A model generated the notes under the pieces. The model was not told where the DNA came from. It made no database searches and saw nothing but the letters and a program-made list of their open reading frames with translations. A stretch of DNA of 10,429 nt from a bacterium (lineage in GTDB: Bacteria > Arandabacterota > Arandabacteria > Arandabacterales > Arandabacteraceae): contig JALGWB010000112.1 in assembly GCA_025774405.1 (NCBI GenBank), positions 1 through 10,429 of the forward strand. Direction: 5' to 3'. Shown here piece after piece: positions 1 to 6,379 of the stretch; the stretch's first letter is position 1, and each line of letters begins with the position of its first letter. The translations under genes were made by a program, and so were the position numbers.

Positions 1-181
1 GATTCCTGACCGGATGCCCTGCCAGCCTGTCATCGACCTCGACTTTATCAATCTTACCGAGATTTGGTGCAAGCCCGCATTGCGAGCCCTCCACCATTGT
101 CCAGTCGTCACCATAGACAATTCGTTTGATGCGGTCGTCATTCTTACTTACGCTTGCAACGAGATCTTCCAGCAACCCCAT
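1..181 (-). CDS. DUF4213/DUF364 putative heavy-metal chelation protein, N-terminal part only
   Basis: A partial gene running off the left edge; only the first 60 codons are in the window. The visible peptide starts MGLLEDLVASVSKNDDRIKR and continues with IVYGDDWTMVE, CGLAPNL and LAGHPVR. The pattern of short N-terminal helix, then a G-x-x-W-T-x-V strand, then C-G-L-A is what I recall of the DUF4213 N-terminal domain of the DUF364 family, described as putative heavy-metal chelation proteins. The C-terminal DUF364 domain would lie outside the window. The reading frame is the same as that of the gene upstream, whose TGA stop (191-193) lies 9 bases before this ATG. No good Shine-Dalgarno sequence is visible, so it is probably translated by coupling or reinitiation after the barrel gene; a TTG two codons later is an alternative start. 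Family assignment is by motif memory and moderate; a substrate cannot be named. Confidence 0.6.
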   Translation of the reverse strand, partial: MGLLEDLVASVSKNDDRIKRIVYGDDWTMVEGSQCGLAPNLGKIDKVEVDDRLAGHPVRN

Positions 182-190
182 GATCGCATG

Positions 191-829
191 TCAAAATGGA
201 AAGGCAAGTCCGGCCGTTATGGTGGGGAAGGCAAGAGCCTCCTCCGGAACGGTGTATTCAAGCGGATCAATGTTATCTCCCGCTCGCTGAGCCCAGCAAT
301 GGGATGCGGTTATCACGATGGCTGTGTTACCGAATGCATCTATTCGCTGGTGAAACCTGAGCCATAGTGCGATACCAAGACGGAAGTCACGGGCAGAGAT
401 CGAGTACCCATCTGTAATGTAGTATTTGGTTGCTTTGAGGAAATGCACCTGTGGTCCAATGCCACCAATGACCGGCCTGCTGCCGGTCTGGTCTGGGCGG
501 AAAGTGGCAAGTACTGTTACAAAGAAGTCTGAGAATTCCTCCTCATAGTGATAAACCCGCTCGCTTTCCCCCGATGAAATACTGACATCGTACTTTATTG
601 AATTGGCGAAGGTCGATGTCACAATACCAAAGCCGATCCTTCCCTGCCCTTCAATTATGCTGGCGCCAATGATCATCCCATTACCATAATTGGCGCTTCC
701 TGTATCGATATAACCTGCGTCCAACGAGAAAAAGCGCGTCACTTTACTGGACTCAAGTGCAGCAACTGGTTTCAGCAGGACGAAGATGAAAATGGCTGAG
801 AGCCAGCATAGGAGCCTTCTTTGACTCAA
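191..829 (-). CDS. Exported small outer-membrane beta-barrel-like protein, function unknown
   Basis: A 212-residue protein of no recognised family. Residues 1-25 form a signal peptide: basic start (SQRR), a hydrophobic core (LLCWLSAIFIFVLL) and a likely signal peptidase I site after PVAA. The mature part alternates polar and hydrophobic residues, is rich in Gly, Tyr and Phe, and ends in AGLAFPF with a terminal phenylalanine, the usual C-terminal signature of outer membrane beta-barrels. At about 187 mature residues it would fit an 8-stranded barrel. The start is a TTG at 827-829; a GGAGG lies 11 bases upstream, a rather long spacing, but this start gives a complete signal peptide. It begins 24 bases after the rubrerythrin-like gene and in the same frame, and is followed 9 bases later by the DUF364 gene, so the three probably form one operon. 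The barrel is an inference from pattern, not homology. Confidence 0.7.
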   Translation of the reverse strand: MSQRRLLCWLSAIFIFVLLKPVAALESSKVTRFFSLDAGYIDTGSANYGNGMIIGASIIEGQGRIGFGIVTSTFANSIKYDVSISSGESERVYHYEEEFSDFFVTVLATFRPDQTGSRPVIGGIGPQVHFLKATKYYITDGYSISARDFRLGIALWLRFHQRIDAFGNTAIVITASHCWAQRAGDNIDPLEYTVPEEALAFPTITAGLAFPF

Positions 830-853
830 GATATGATTTACCTCCCAGCGGGG

Positions 854-1306
854 TCAATCCTCGGACATGACACCCTTTTCGTATTCCTGTTCCAGCCTCA
901 CTTTGTGCCTGAGCTCCTCACCTTTGAGCAGGGTAAAGATCTTCCGAGTGGCATCATCAGAAGCTCTCAGTTCTAACTCGGCGTAGAAATCGTAGGCCAT
1001 CTGCTCCCGCCTCATAGCGATTATCAGAAGCTCTCGATAGGTCATATCCTTTCTGACCGTAACGCCATCGACATAGTTGCTGAGCTTCATATCTACCTGG
1101 GTAGGCTGGCGGACTGCGGAGACTTGCTTTGGAGATATGTTGGTCAGGAGTTTCTCGTGTTTGCGTTCTTCGTCTGCCATTTTGAGAATCTCATCTCTAA
1201 CCACTGGATCCTCGACCTTCTCGGCCAGATGCTGGTAGAAGTATGTTGAGTCCCTTTCCTTATCGATGGCGAACTTGAGAATCTCCTCGATATTGGAGTT
1301 TGACAT
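854..1306 (-). CDS. Rubrerythrin-like ferritin-fold diiron protein (no rubredoxin domain)
   Basis: A 150-residue four-helix ferritin-like protein. It carries the two paired iron-binding motifs of the rubrerythrin family: Glu17 in KERDSTYFY and E47-x-x-H50 in DEERKHEKLL for the first half, then Glu101 in RREQMAYDFY and E131-x-x-H134 in GEELRHK for the second. All expected ligands are present. Classical rubrerythrin has a C-terminal rubredoxin domain with two CxxC motifs; this protein stops before it and has no cysteines, so any electron donor must be separate. Family members reduce hydrogen peroxide or handle iron in the cytoplasm of anaerobes. Start ATG at 1306 has a strong AAGGAGG 5 bases upstream (1312-1318), and a TTGACA/TAATAT promoter precedes it. 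It is the first gene of a leftward cluster with the barrel protein and the DUF364 gene, suggesting an iron or oxidative-stress role for the cluster (inference). Confidence 0.9.
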   Translation of the reverse strand: MSNSNIEEILKFAIDKERDSTYFYQHLAEKVEDPVVRDEILKMADEERKHEKLLTNISPKQVSAVRQPTQVDMKLSNYVDGVTVRKDMTYRELLIIAMRREQMAYDFYAELELRASDDATRKIFTLLKGEELRHKVRLEQEYEKGVMSED

Positions 1307-1311
1307 CCTTG

Positions 1312-1318
1312 CCTCCTT
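1312..1318 (-). promoter_or_regulatory. Strong ribosome binding site of the rubrerythrin-like gene
   Basis: On the minus strand this reads AAGGAGG, a perfect Shine-Dalgarno core, with 5 bases to the ATG at 1306. It fixes the start and suggests high expression. Confidence 0.8.
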
Positions 1319-1327
1319 CTAATTGCA

Positions 1328-1355
1328 ATATTACCCAGACAACGGAGCCTGTCAA
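1328..1355 (-). promoter_or_regulatory. Sigma-70-like promoter for the rubrerythrin-like cluster
   Basis: On the minus strand a perfect -35 box TTGACA (1350-1355) is followed after 16 bases by TAATAT (1328-1333) as the -10 box. It lies just upstream of the AAGGAGG site. Transcription would begin near 1320-1322, giving a very short leader. Identified by eye from consensus only. Confidence 0.55.
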
Positions 1356-1397
1356 TGCTTTAGGTTTTCCCGTGTTGTCGGTGGATCTGGCTTACTC

Positions 1398-1426
1398 TTT
1401 ACATTCGATTGACAAATAGATAGTAT
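1398..1426 (+). promoter_or_regulatory. Sigma-70-like promoter for the AmrS gene
   Basis: A -35-like TTTACA (1398-1403) and a -10-like TAGTAT (1421-1426) are 17 bases apart. The GGAGGAG ribosome site follows at 1434-1440, so the leader would be only a dozen bases long. The element is back to back with the rubrerythrin promoter in the 138-base divergent region. The same box pair recurs in front of the TRAP operon, which supports it slightly. Confidence 0.5.
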
Positions 1427-1444
1427 CGTGACTGGAGGAGCGAT

Positions 1445-2449
1445 ATGAAGGAGGCTATGCTCTGGAAGCCCAAGGATGGTAAGGTGCTGTGTTATCTTTG
1501 TGCCCATCGGTGTGTGATTGATGAGGGTAAGCGAGGGCTCTGTAGTGTAAGGATCAATTCAGATGGGAAACTCTACTCGCTTGTTTACGGTAAGTTGATA
1601 TCTCGAGCAATTGATCCCATAGAGAAAAAGCCCCTCTATCACTTCATGCCTGGTACGATGACCTACTCAGTTGCAACCGTCGGTTGCAACTTCTTCTGCG
1701 ACTTCTGCCAGAACTGGGAGATATCCCAGGTTTCCCATCAGGGTGGCAGAATCTACGGTGAGGAATTCACACCAGAGGAGGTTGCAAGTGACGCCCATTC
1801 GAGAGATTGCAAGAGTATTGCTTACACCTATACTGAGCCAACCATCTTCTTTGAATTTGCGATTGATACTGCAACCATAGCCCGTGGGATGGGGCTTAGA
1901 AACATCTTCGTAACAAATGGTTATGAAACAAGCGACACCATAGCGAAGATGGCTGGCCTTGTTGATGCGGCGAATGTTGACCTTAAGGCCTTCAGTGACC
2001 GATTCTATCGAGAGCGGTGTGGTGCACGATTGCAACCTGTGCTGGAGGCAATTAGAGCAATGTATGAGGCCGGCATCTTTCTCGAAATCACGACCCTGCT
2101 TATCCCTGGTGAAAACGACTCCCCTGATGAGATAAATCAGATTGTAGAATTCATCATCTCACTCTCGCCTGAAATACCGTGGCATGTTTCGCGTTTCCAT
2201 CCCCACTATAAGCAGAGTACCAAACCCTGGACCCCGGCTGACAGCATCTTCAAAGCCCTCGAGATTGGTAAGACGAAAGGGTTAAAGTATGTCTATGCTG
2301 GAAACCTGCCAGCTGGAAAGTATGAGCACACGTGGTGCCCCAACTGTGGCAATCTCATCATAGAAAGATTTGGATTTGCCTCCCGTAAGGTTGGCCTCGA
2401 GGACAGTAGATGCAGCAAATGTGGCGAGAAGATCAATATCGTGGTTTGA
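1445..2449 (+). CDS. amrS: AmmeMemoRadiSam system radical SAM enzyme
   Basis: A 334-residue radical SAM protein of the AmrS/PflA-like type. The SAM-binding 4Fe-4S cluster ligands are the CxxxCxxC motif C81-NFF-C85-DF-C88. It is preceded by the family's N-terminal cysteine segment (C16, C19, C23, C33) and the stretch LISRAIDPIEKKPLYHF, which is very characteristic of AmrS. A C-terminal pair of CxxC motifs (C298/C301 and C323/C326) looks like a zinc-ribbon-type knuckle. Length agrees with the family. AmrS is usually found with a Memo-like and an AMMECR1-like protein, and the three-part system's reaction is not settled; here neither partner is in the window. The start ATG at 1445 has GGAGGAG 5 bases upstream, deciding against the ATG four codons later. 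The gene stands alone, divergent from the rubrerythrin cluster and converging on the HDOD gene with a 16-base gap. Confidence 0.92.
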   Translation: MKEAMLWKPKDGKVLCYLCAHRCVIDEGKRGLCSVRINSDGKLYSLVYGKLISRAIDPIEKKPLYHFMPGTMTYSVATVGCNFFCDFCQNWEISQVSHQGGRIYGEEFTPEEVASDAHSRDCKSIAYTYTEPTIFFEFAIDTATIARGMGLRNIFVTNGYETSDTIAKMAGLVDAANVDLKAFSDRFYRERCGARLQPVLEAIRAMYEAGIFLEITTLLIPGENDSPDEINQIVEFIISLSPEIPWHVSRFHPHYKQSTKPWTPADSIFKALEIGKTKGLKYVYAGNLPAGKYEHTWCPNCGNLIIERFGFASRKVGLEDSRCSKCGEKINIVV

Positions 2450-2465
2450 GCCTCTGCGGTAGTCC

Positions 2466-3326
2466 TTAGAGCATCTGCTTGACTTCGGCGATTTCATCCT
2501 CGAGGTCAACCATAAGACTTGCGAGTTCGATATCGCTGAGGCCAAGTTGCTCGGCGGCTGGAACCTCAAGTAGATCAAGATCGGGCTTGGGCTTAGGATG
2601 CTCACCCATTTTCCTGGCAATCGCATCGGCAACCTGAACGCGGATTACAAGTGAGTCGGTCAAATCGAGGTTCTTATCATGATGCCTCAGGGCGACCTCG
2701 GAAATCCTCTCGGGTAAATGCCAGGCTACAAGCGTCCTGTGTCCAAGCTCAGTATGCAAAATGTCCATAAGCTCATCGAGCACAGCCGGGGTGACGACTG
2801 CGAGTTTGCGCTTCCTTTCAATATAGTCAACGGCTTTGAGTACCAGCAGCTTCCCGGTATCATGCAGAAGTCCGGCCATGAATGCCTCTTCGGGATCGCC
2901 ACCGGTAAGATTGGCTACTCCTCTGGTACCAAGAGCGGTAGCCACTGCGTGTCCCCATAGCACTTCGAGCCAGCGCTTCATGGCGGGATCGTCTGAGTGA
3001 AAATGACTACTATGCCCCAATGCGGTTACGACCGAAGCCACCTGTTTGAAACCAAGCCTCGCAATGGCCTGAGTGAGATCCGAAATAGGATGAAGCCCAC
3101 CGAAAGCGGCAGAGTTTGCCATTCTCAAGAGGCTTGCCGCTATCGCGGGTTCGTTGCGAATCAGGGCTGCCACCCGTTTGGAGCTGGCGTGTTCCACATC
3201 GGCAAGCAGCTCCTGAAGCTGGCTGACGATTCTGGGAAGCGGTGGAAGTGAAAGCCTTCCTGCCTCGACAGCCTTTCTGATCTGTTCAGTCAGGGGTTCC
3301 ACAACAATGGCATTGGTGTCCATCAT
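2466..3326 (-). CDS. HDOD-domain signalling protein
   Basis: A 286-residue protein that is essentially a single HDOD domain, a non-catalytic or degenerate relative of HD-GYP phosphodiesterases found in bacterial signalling. Visible hallmarks are LPPLPRIVSQL (27-37), the helical NEPAIAASLLRMANSAAF (58-75), LTQAIARLGFKQV (84-96), an HD pair in LLHDTGKLL (153-161), HTELGHRTLVAWHLP (191-205) and HHD (215-217). The HD pair is preserved, but other metal-site residues cannot be judged by eye. The last ~40 residues are acidic and helical. No receiver, GGDEF or EAL domain is attached. Start: ATG ATG at 3326, with GAGGAGG 5 bases upstream, overlapping the stop of the ATPase gene by ATGA (3323-3326), so the two are translationally coupled. 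Its role is probably in controlling the adjacent pilus or secretion ATPase; this is inferred from context. Confidence 0.9.
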   Translation of the reverse strand: MMDTNAIVVEPLTEQIRKAVEAGRLSLPPLPRIVSQLQELLADVEHASSKRVAALIRNEPAIAASLLRMANSAAFGGLHPISDLTQAIARLGFKQVASVVTALGHSSHFHSDDPAMKRWLEVLWGHAVATALGTRGVANLTGGDPEEAFMAGLLHDTGKLLVLKAVDYIERKRKLAVVTPAVLDELMDILHTELGHRTLVAWHLPERISEVALRHHDKNLDLTDSLVIRVQVADAIARKMGEHPKPKPDLDLLEVPAAEQLGLSDIELASLMVDLEDEIAEVKQML

Positions 3327-5216
3327 CTAAGCCTCCTCATAGCGGCGACCTCGCGGATCACGGCAACTGGACGTGCATCGGGATCGCGAGGTACGTTGTC
3401 TGCTATCTCAGAAAGAGTGGTTATGCCAGAGACAACCTTTAGCATGCCGTCTTCCTGAAGTGTAAGGAAGCCACTTATCTTGCGAGCAGCTGCTCGCAGT
3501 TCCTTCGACGGGGCTTTGCGACAGCACTTCATGGATACCAGTTCGGCCCTTGTAGCCAGTGCCTCCGCATTTGGCGCAGCCGGCGCCCTCGACAATCGGG
3601 ATACCGTTTAGGTCCTCGCTCGTAAGCCCTAAGTAGCGCAGGTCACGACGGGTGTAGCTACCCGGTCGAATACAGTTCCTGCAAATCGTGCGGACGAGGC
3701 GTTGCGCGACAACACAGCGTAGTGTGGATGAAACGAGGAATGGTTCGAGTTTCATATCGAGCAACCGGATGATGGCCGCGACAGAATCTTCGGTATGAAA
3801 GGTCGCCAGCACCATGTGACCGGTCAAAGCTGCTTCAGCAGCCATCTCGGCTGTTGTGTTATCACGGATCTCACCAACGACGATCACATCGGGGTCCTGT
3901 CTGACAATCGCTTTGAGCGAATCTGCGAAGGTCGGTCCTGCTTTTTCATTGACCGAGCACTGGGTTGTACCTTCGAGGACATATTCGACCGGATTCTCAC
4001 AGGTGATGACTTTGATGCTTTCATCATTCAAGTAATCGACAAATGAATACATCGTTGTGGTTTTTCCACTGCCGGTCGGTCCTGTGATCAGGATAAGGCC
4101 TGATGAAGCTCGAAGTACAATTTCCCTCAAGGAGGTGAGTGCTCGTGGTTCAAAACCAAGTGCCTCAATTGGAATAAGCCCGCGCCGCCTGTCGAGCAGA
4201 CGTAGGACGAGTGTCTCACCCGATATTGAAGCGTAGGATGATACCCTGATGTCGATGTCCCGGCCTTCAACTCGAACGAAAAAGCGCCCATCCTGATGAA
4301 GTCTTCTTTCGGCTATGTCCATGGAAGCGAGTACCTTTACGCGTGAGAGGACACGCGGTGTAAAGTCTAAAGGAAGATCGGTAAGGTGGCGAAGCACGCC
4401 ATCCACCCTCACACGGATTCTGAGCTTGCTTCTCATGGGCTCAATGTGAAGATCGCTTGCACCCATTTTGATGGCTTCATAAAGAAGATGGTCAACGATC
4501 CTTATTGCACCCTCGCTGGAATCGTCCGTGACAGGTGTTTCACGAATCTCATGATACTCGAGCGAGGTGCTTATCTCCTCACCTGAATCTCGTAATCTCT
4601 CGAGGGTCTTGAGAGCATCAACAATCTTCTGGGAGGGTGCTGTGCAAACCCTTATTGGCATGTGATAAGTGCGCTCAAGATCCTGGACAAGGCTGCTGTT
4701 GAGAGGATCAGCCATTATGACATTGAGGTAGCCGTCGCCTATCCTGAAAGGCAATGTGTGATTGCGAACCAAGTAGGATATTGAAACCTTTTCAAGAAGA
4801 TTGGTATCGACAAGGCTAACATCAGGCTCGATATAGGGAATATCATGCTTGATAGCGAGGGCCTTGAGGAATTGCTCCTCGGTTACAAGATCGCTTCCAA
4901 CCAGCAGTTCACGTTCGCTCTGGTTGGGATGGTCAATCTTTAACTTTCGATATCTTGCCAGCTTGGCATCGTCGAGAGCCCCGTCTTCCTTGAGAATGTG
5001 TGGAATAGTGAGCTGTGAGCGATAGAGCCTCAGAATGCGGTCATGCTCCGAGCGCGCGAGCTGTCCTATTTCAACCAGAACCTCGCCGACTGGTCGGGGG
5101 TGTTGCATGCGCTCAATGATGCGATGGGCACGCTCAAGCTGTTGCTCGGTGACAAGACCTTCCTTGAGCAAGAGGTCCTCAAATGCGTCAGAAGCCAACG
5201 TTGTCTTCGAGGACAA
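3323..5216 (-). CDS. GspE/PilB-family type II secretion / type IV pilus assembly ATPase, frameshifted near the C-terminus
   Basis: A hexameric AAA-like motor that powers type IV pilus or type II pseudopilus assembly at the inner membrane. Numbering from the TTG start: an MshEN/GspE-N-type domain (about 105-204), then the catalytic core with GASDLHIEP (252-260), Walker A GPTGSGKTT (379-387), Asp-box-like CENPVEY (406-412), Walker B DPDVIVVGEIRD (441-452), His box LTGHMVLATFHT (464-475) and two CxxC zinc pairs (512/515 and 547/550). After GIHEVLSQSP the frame is lost: as written it runs to a stop at 3408, while the proper C-terminus (SKELRAAARK, then GFLTLQEDGM and GITTLSEI) continues one frame over to the TGA at 3323-3325. 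Dropping one base of the C run at 3510-3513 gives 630 residues. The TTG at 5214-5216 is preceded by GGAGG at 6 bases; longer upstream starts would run into the divergent TAXI gene. GspE and PilB cannot be told apart here. Confidence 0.88.
3481..3498. repeat. Perfect 18-base palindrome inside the ATPase gene
   Basis: TGCGAGCAG followed directly by CTGCTCGCA is its own reverse complement. As RNA it could fold into a 7-base-pair stem with an AGCU loop. On the coding (minus) strand it begins 11 bases after the C run at which the frame is lost. It encodes part of LRAAARK in the restored frame, so it may simply reflect alanine and arginine codons. Confidence 0.6.
3510..3513 (-). other. Frameshift site in the GspE/PilB ATPase gene
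   Basis: The minus strand reads AGC CCC GTC in the upstream frame. With one C removed it reads AGC CCG TCG AAG GAA CTG, giving S-P-S-K-E-L and the expected C-terminus. The change needed is one base deleted, or a +1 ribosomal slip from CCC to CCG. A run of four C is a common place for sequencing or assembly error. Confidence 0.8.
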
Positions 5217-5220
5217 GACA

Positions 5221-5228
5221 CCCCTCCA
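5221..5228 (-). promoter_or_regulatory. Ribosome binding site deciding the TTG start of the ATPase gene
   Basis: The minus strand reads TGGAGGGG, containing GGAGG with 6 bases to the TTG at 5216. This is the only good site near the predicted N-terminus and places the start about 157 bases from the divergent TAXI gene. The reading frame stays open further upstream to 5429, but that part would overlap the TAXI start and has no family resemblance. Confidence 0.65.
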
Positions 5229-5298
5229 AGGGCAAATATGCCTGGTCTCTGTATCGGTTGCTTGTGGTAAGAGCTTGAGCTGAGAATTGGCGAGATAC

Positions 5299-5327
5299 TT
5301 TACTTGATGGCAGCTTTGGCTTAGTAT
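5299..5327 (+). promoter_or_regulatory. Possible sigma-70-like promoter of the TAXI-TRAP operon
   Basis: TTTACT (5299-5304) and TAGTAT (5322-5327) are separated by 17 bases, and the TAXI start is 47 bases further on. The -35 box is weak (4 of 6), but the -10 box and spacing match those in front of the AmrS gene. No convincing promoter for the divergent ATPase gene could be seen in the same 157-base region. Confidence 0.4.
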
Positions 5328-5373
5328 GTTTGGTGCCTTATCCTGTTGAGAAAGCTCAGAGAGAGGAGTCTTC

Positions 5374-6366
5374 ATGAAGAAGCTACTGATTGCTCTATCG
5401 ATTGGGTGCTTGTTGGGCACTGCCTGCACAAAAGGTGACGTGAGATTTGTGACTATTGGAAGCGGGGGTGTGACTGGTGTCTATTATCCAACGGGTGGTG
5501 CGATAAGCCGGATGGTCAATAAGAAGATTGATGAATACGGACTGAAGGTAACCGTTGAATCCACCAGTGGTTCAGTCTTCAACATAAATGCTGTTCTGAG
5601 TGGTGACCTCGATTTTGGCATTGCGCAATCTGACAGGCAGTACCAGGCGTATCATGGTTTGGCTGAATGGGCTGATCTTGGTAGGCAAACCGATTTGCGC
5701 TCGGTTTTTGCACTTCATCCTGAGGCAATAACCTTGATTGCTTCTGAAGCAAGCGAGATAAGATCTGTTGGAGACCTCAAGGGAAAACGTGTCAATCTTG
5801 GCAACCCAGGGTCCGGTCAATTGCAGAACTCAAGAGATGTGCTTGCCGCATTTGGACTAACCGAAGATGACATCATTGCCGAGTATGTCAAAGAGGTCGA
5901 GGCGCCCGGCTTGCTTCAGGATGGAAGACTTGATGCCTTCTTCTACACGGTCGGTCATCCAAATGGCAACATCAAGGAGGCGACCTCAGGAAGATTGAAG
6001 GTTTATATTGTACCTATCGTTGGCTCCGAAATTGATACTCTTCTTGCCCACAATCCCTATTATTCTGCTGCAGTCATTCCGCATGAGCTCTATCCCAGTG
6101 CCATTAACAAGAGGGATATAGAGACGGTCGGTGTAAAGGCAACCCTTGTAACCTCGGTCAGCGCTGACCCGGAGATTGTCTATGCAATTACCAGGGAGAT
6201 TTTTGAGAATCTTGAGGAATTCAAACAGCTGCATCCAGCCTTTGCTACGCTCACTCGCCGAAATATGCTTGAAGGGCTGACGGTGCCGCTCCACCCTGGT
6301 GCTCTCAAGTTTTTCGACGAAGTCGGGCTTACGCAGTATGTGGATCCAAGCCTGATTGTGGACTGA
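5374..6366 (+). CDS. TAXI-family TRAP transporter solute-binding protein
   Basis: A 330-residue periplasmic binding protein that captures a small organic ligand, probably a carboxylate, and delivers it to the fused permease encoded next. The TAXI signature is clear: VTIGSGGVTGVYYPTGGAI (26-44), the GDLDFGIAQSD strand (77-87) and GKRVNLGNPGSG (137-148). The N-terminus MKKLLIALSIGCLLGTAC is a signal sequence; Cys18 might be lipidated, although Gly at position -3 is an unusual lipobox, so a lipoprotein is possible but not sure. The ATG at 5374 has GAGGAG 5 bases upstream. The stop is 13 bases before the permease start, so the two form an operon. The ligand cannot be read from the sequence; glutamate and other amino or organic acids are known for a few family members. 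Confidence 0.95.
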   Translation: MKKLLIALSIGCLLGTACTKGDVRFVTIGSGGVTGVYYPTGGAISRMVNKKIDEYGLKVTVESTSGSVFNINAVLSGDLDFGIAQSDRQYQAYHGLAEWADLGRQTDLRSVFALHPEAITLIASEASEIRSVGDLKGKRVNLGNPGSGQLQNSRDVLAAFGLTEDDIIAEYVKEVEAPGLLQDGRLDAFFYTVGHPNGNIKEATSGRLKVYIVPIVGSEIDTLLAHNPYYSAAVIPHELYPSAINKRDIETVGVKATLVTSVSADPEIVYAITREIFENLEEFKQLHPAFATLTRRNMLEGLTVPLHPGALKFFDEVGLTQYVDPSLIVD

Positions 6367-6379
6367 CCTGGGGTGAGTC

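Noticed and set aside
14..367. Open frame of 117 codons on the plus strand at the left edge
   Set aside because: It lies opposite the end of the barrel gene and the DUF364 gene start, both of which have family or export features; this frame has no recognisable motifs or ribosome site.
1409..1414. TTGACA upstream of AmrS as the -35 box
   Set aside because: With 16-18 base spacing the -10 box would fall in the ribosome site (CTGGAG region); the TTTACA/TAGTAT pair with a 17-base spacer fits better.
2450..2465. Terminator between the convergent AmrS and HDOD genes
   Set aside because: The gap is only 16 bases; nothing like a GC-rich hairpin with a T run is visible there or in the 20-base gap at 8369-8388.
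3323..3595. A separate 90-residue protein gene between the ATPase and HDOD genes
   Set aside because: From SKELRAAARK onward it matches the ATPase C-terminus; its first ~30 residues are an out-of-frame reading of the ATPase zinc-motif region. It is the tail of the ATPase, not an independent gene.
5217..5429. Upstream extension of the ATPase frame by 71 codons to an ATG at 5429
   Set aside because: The extension overlaps the signal peptide region of the divergent TAXI gene, has no family resemblance, and a TTG with a good GGAGG site lies exactly where the family-like N-terminus begins.
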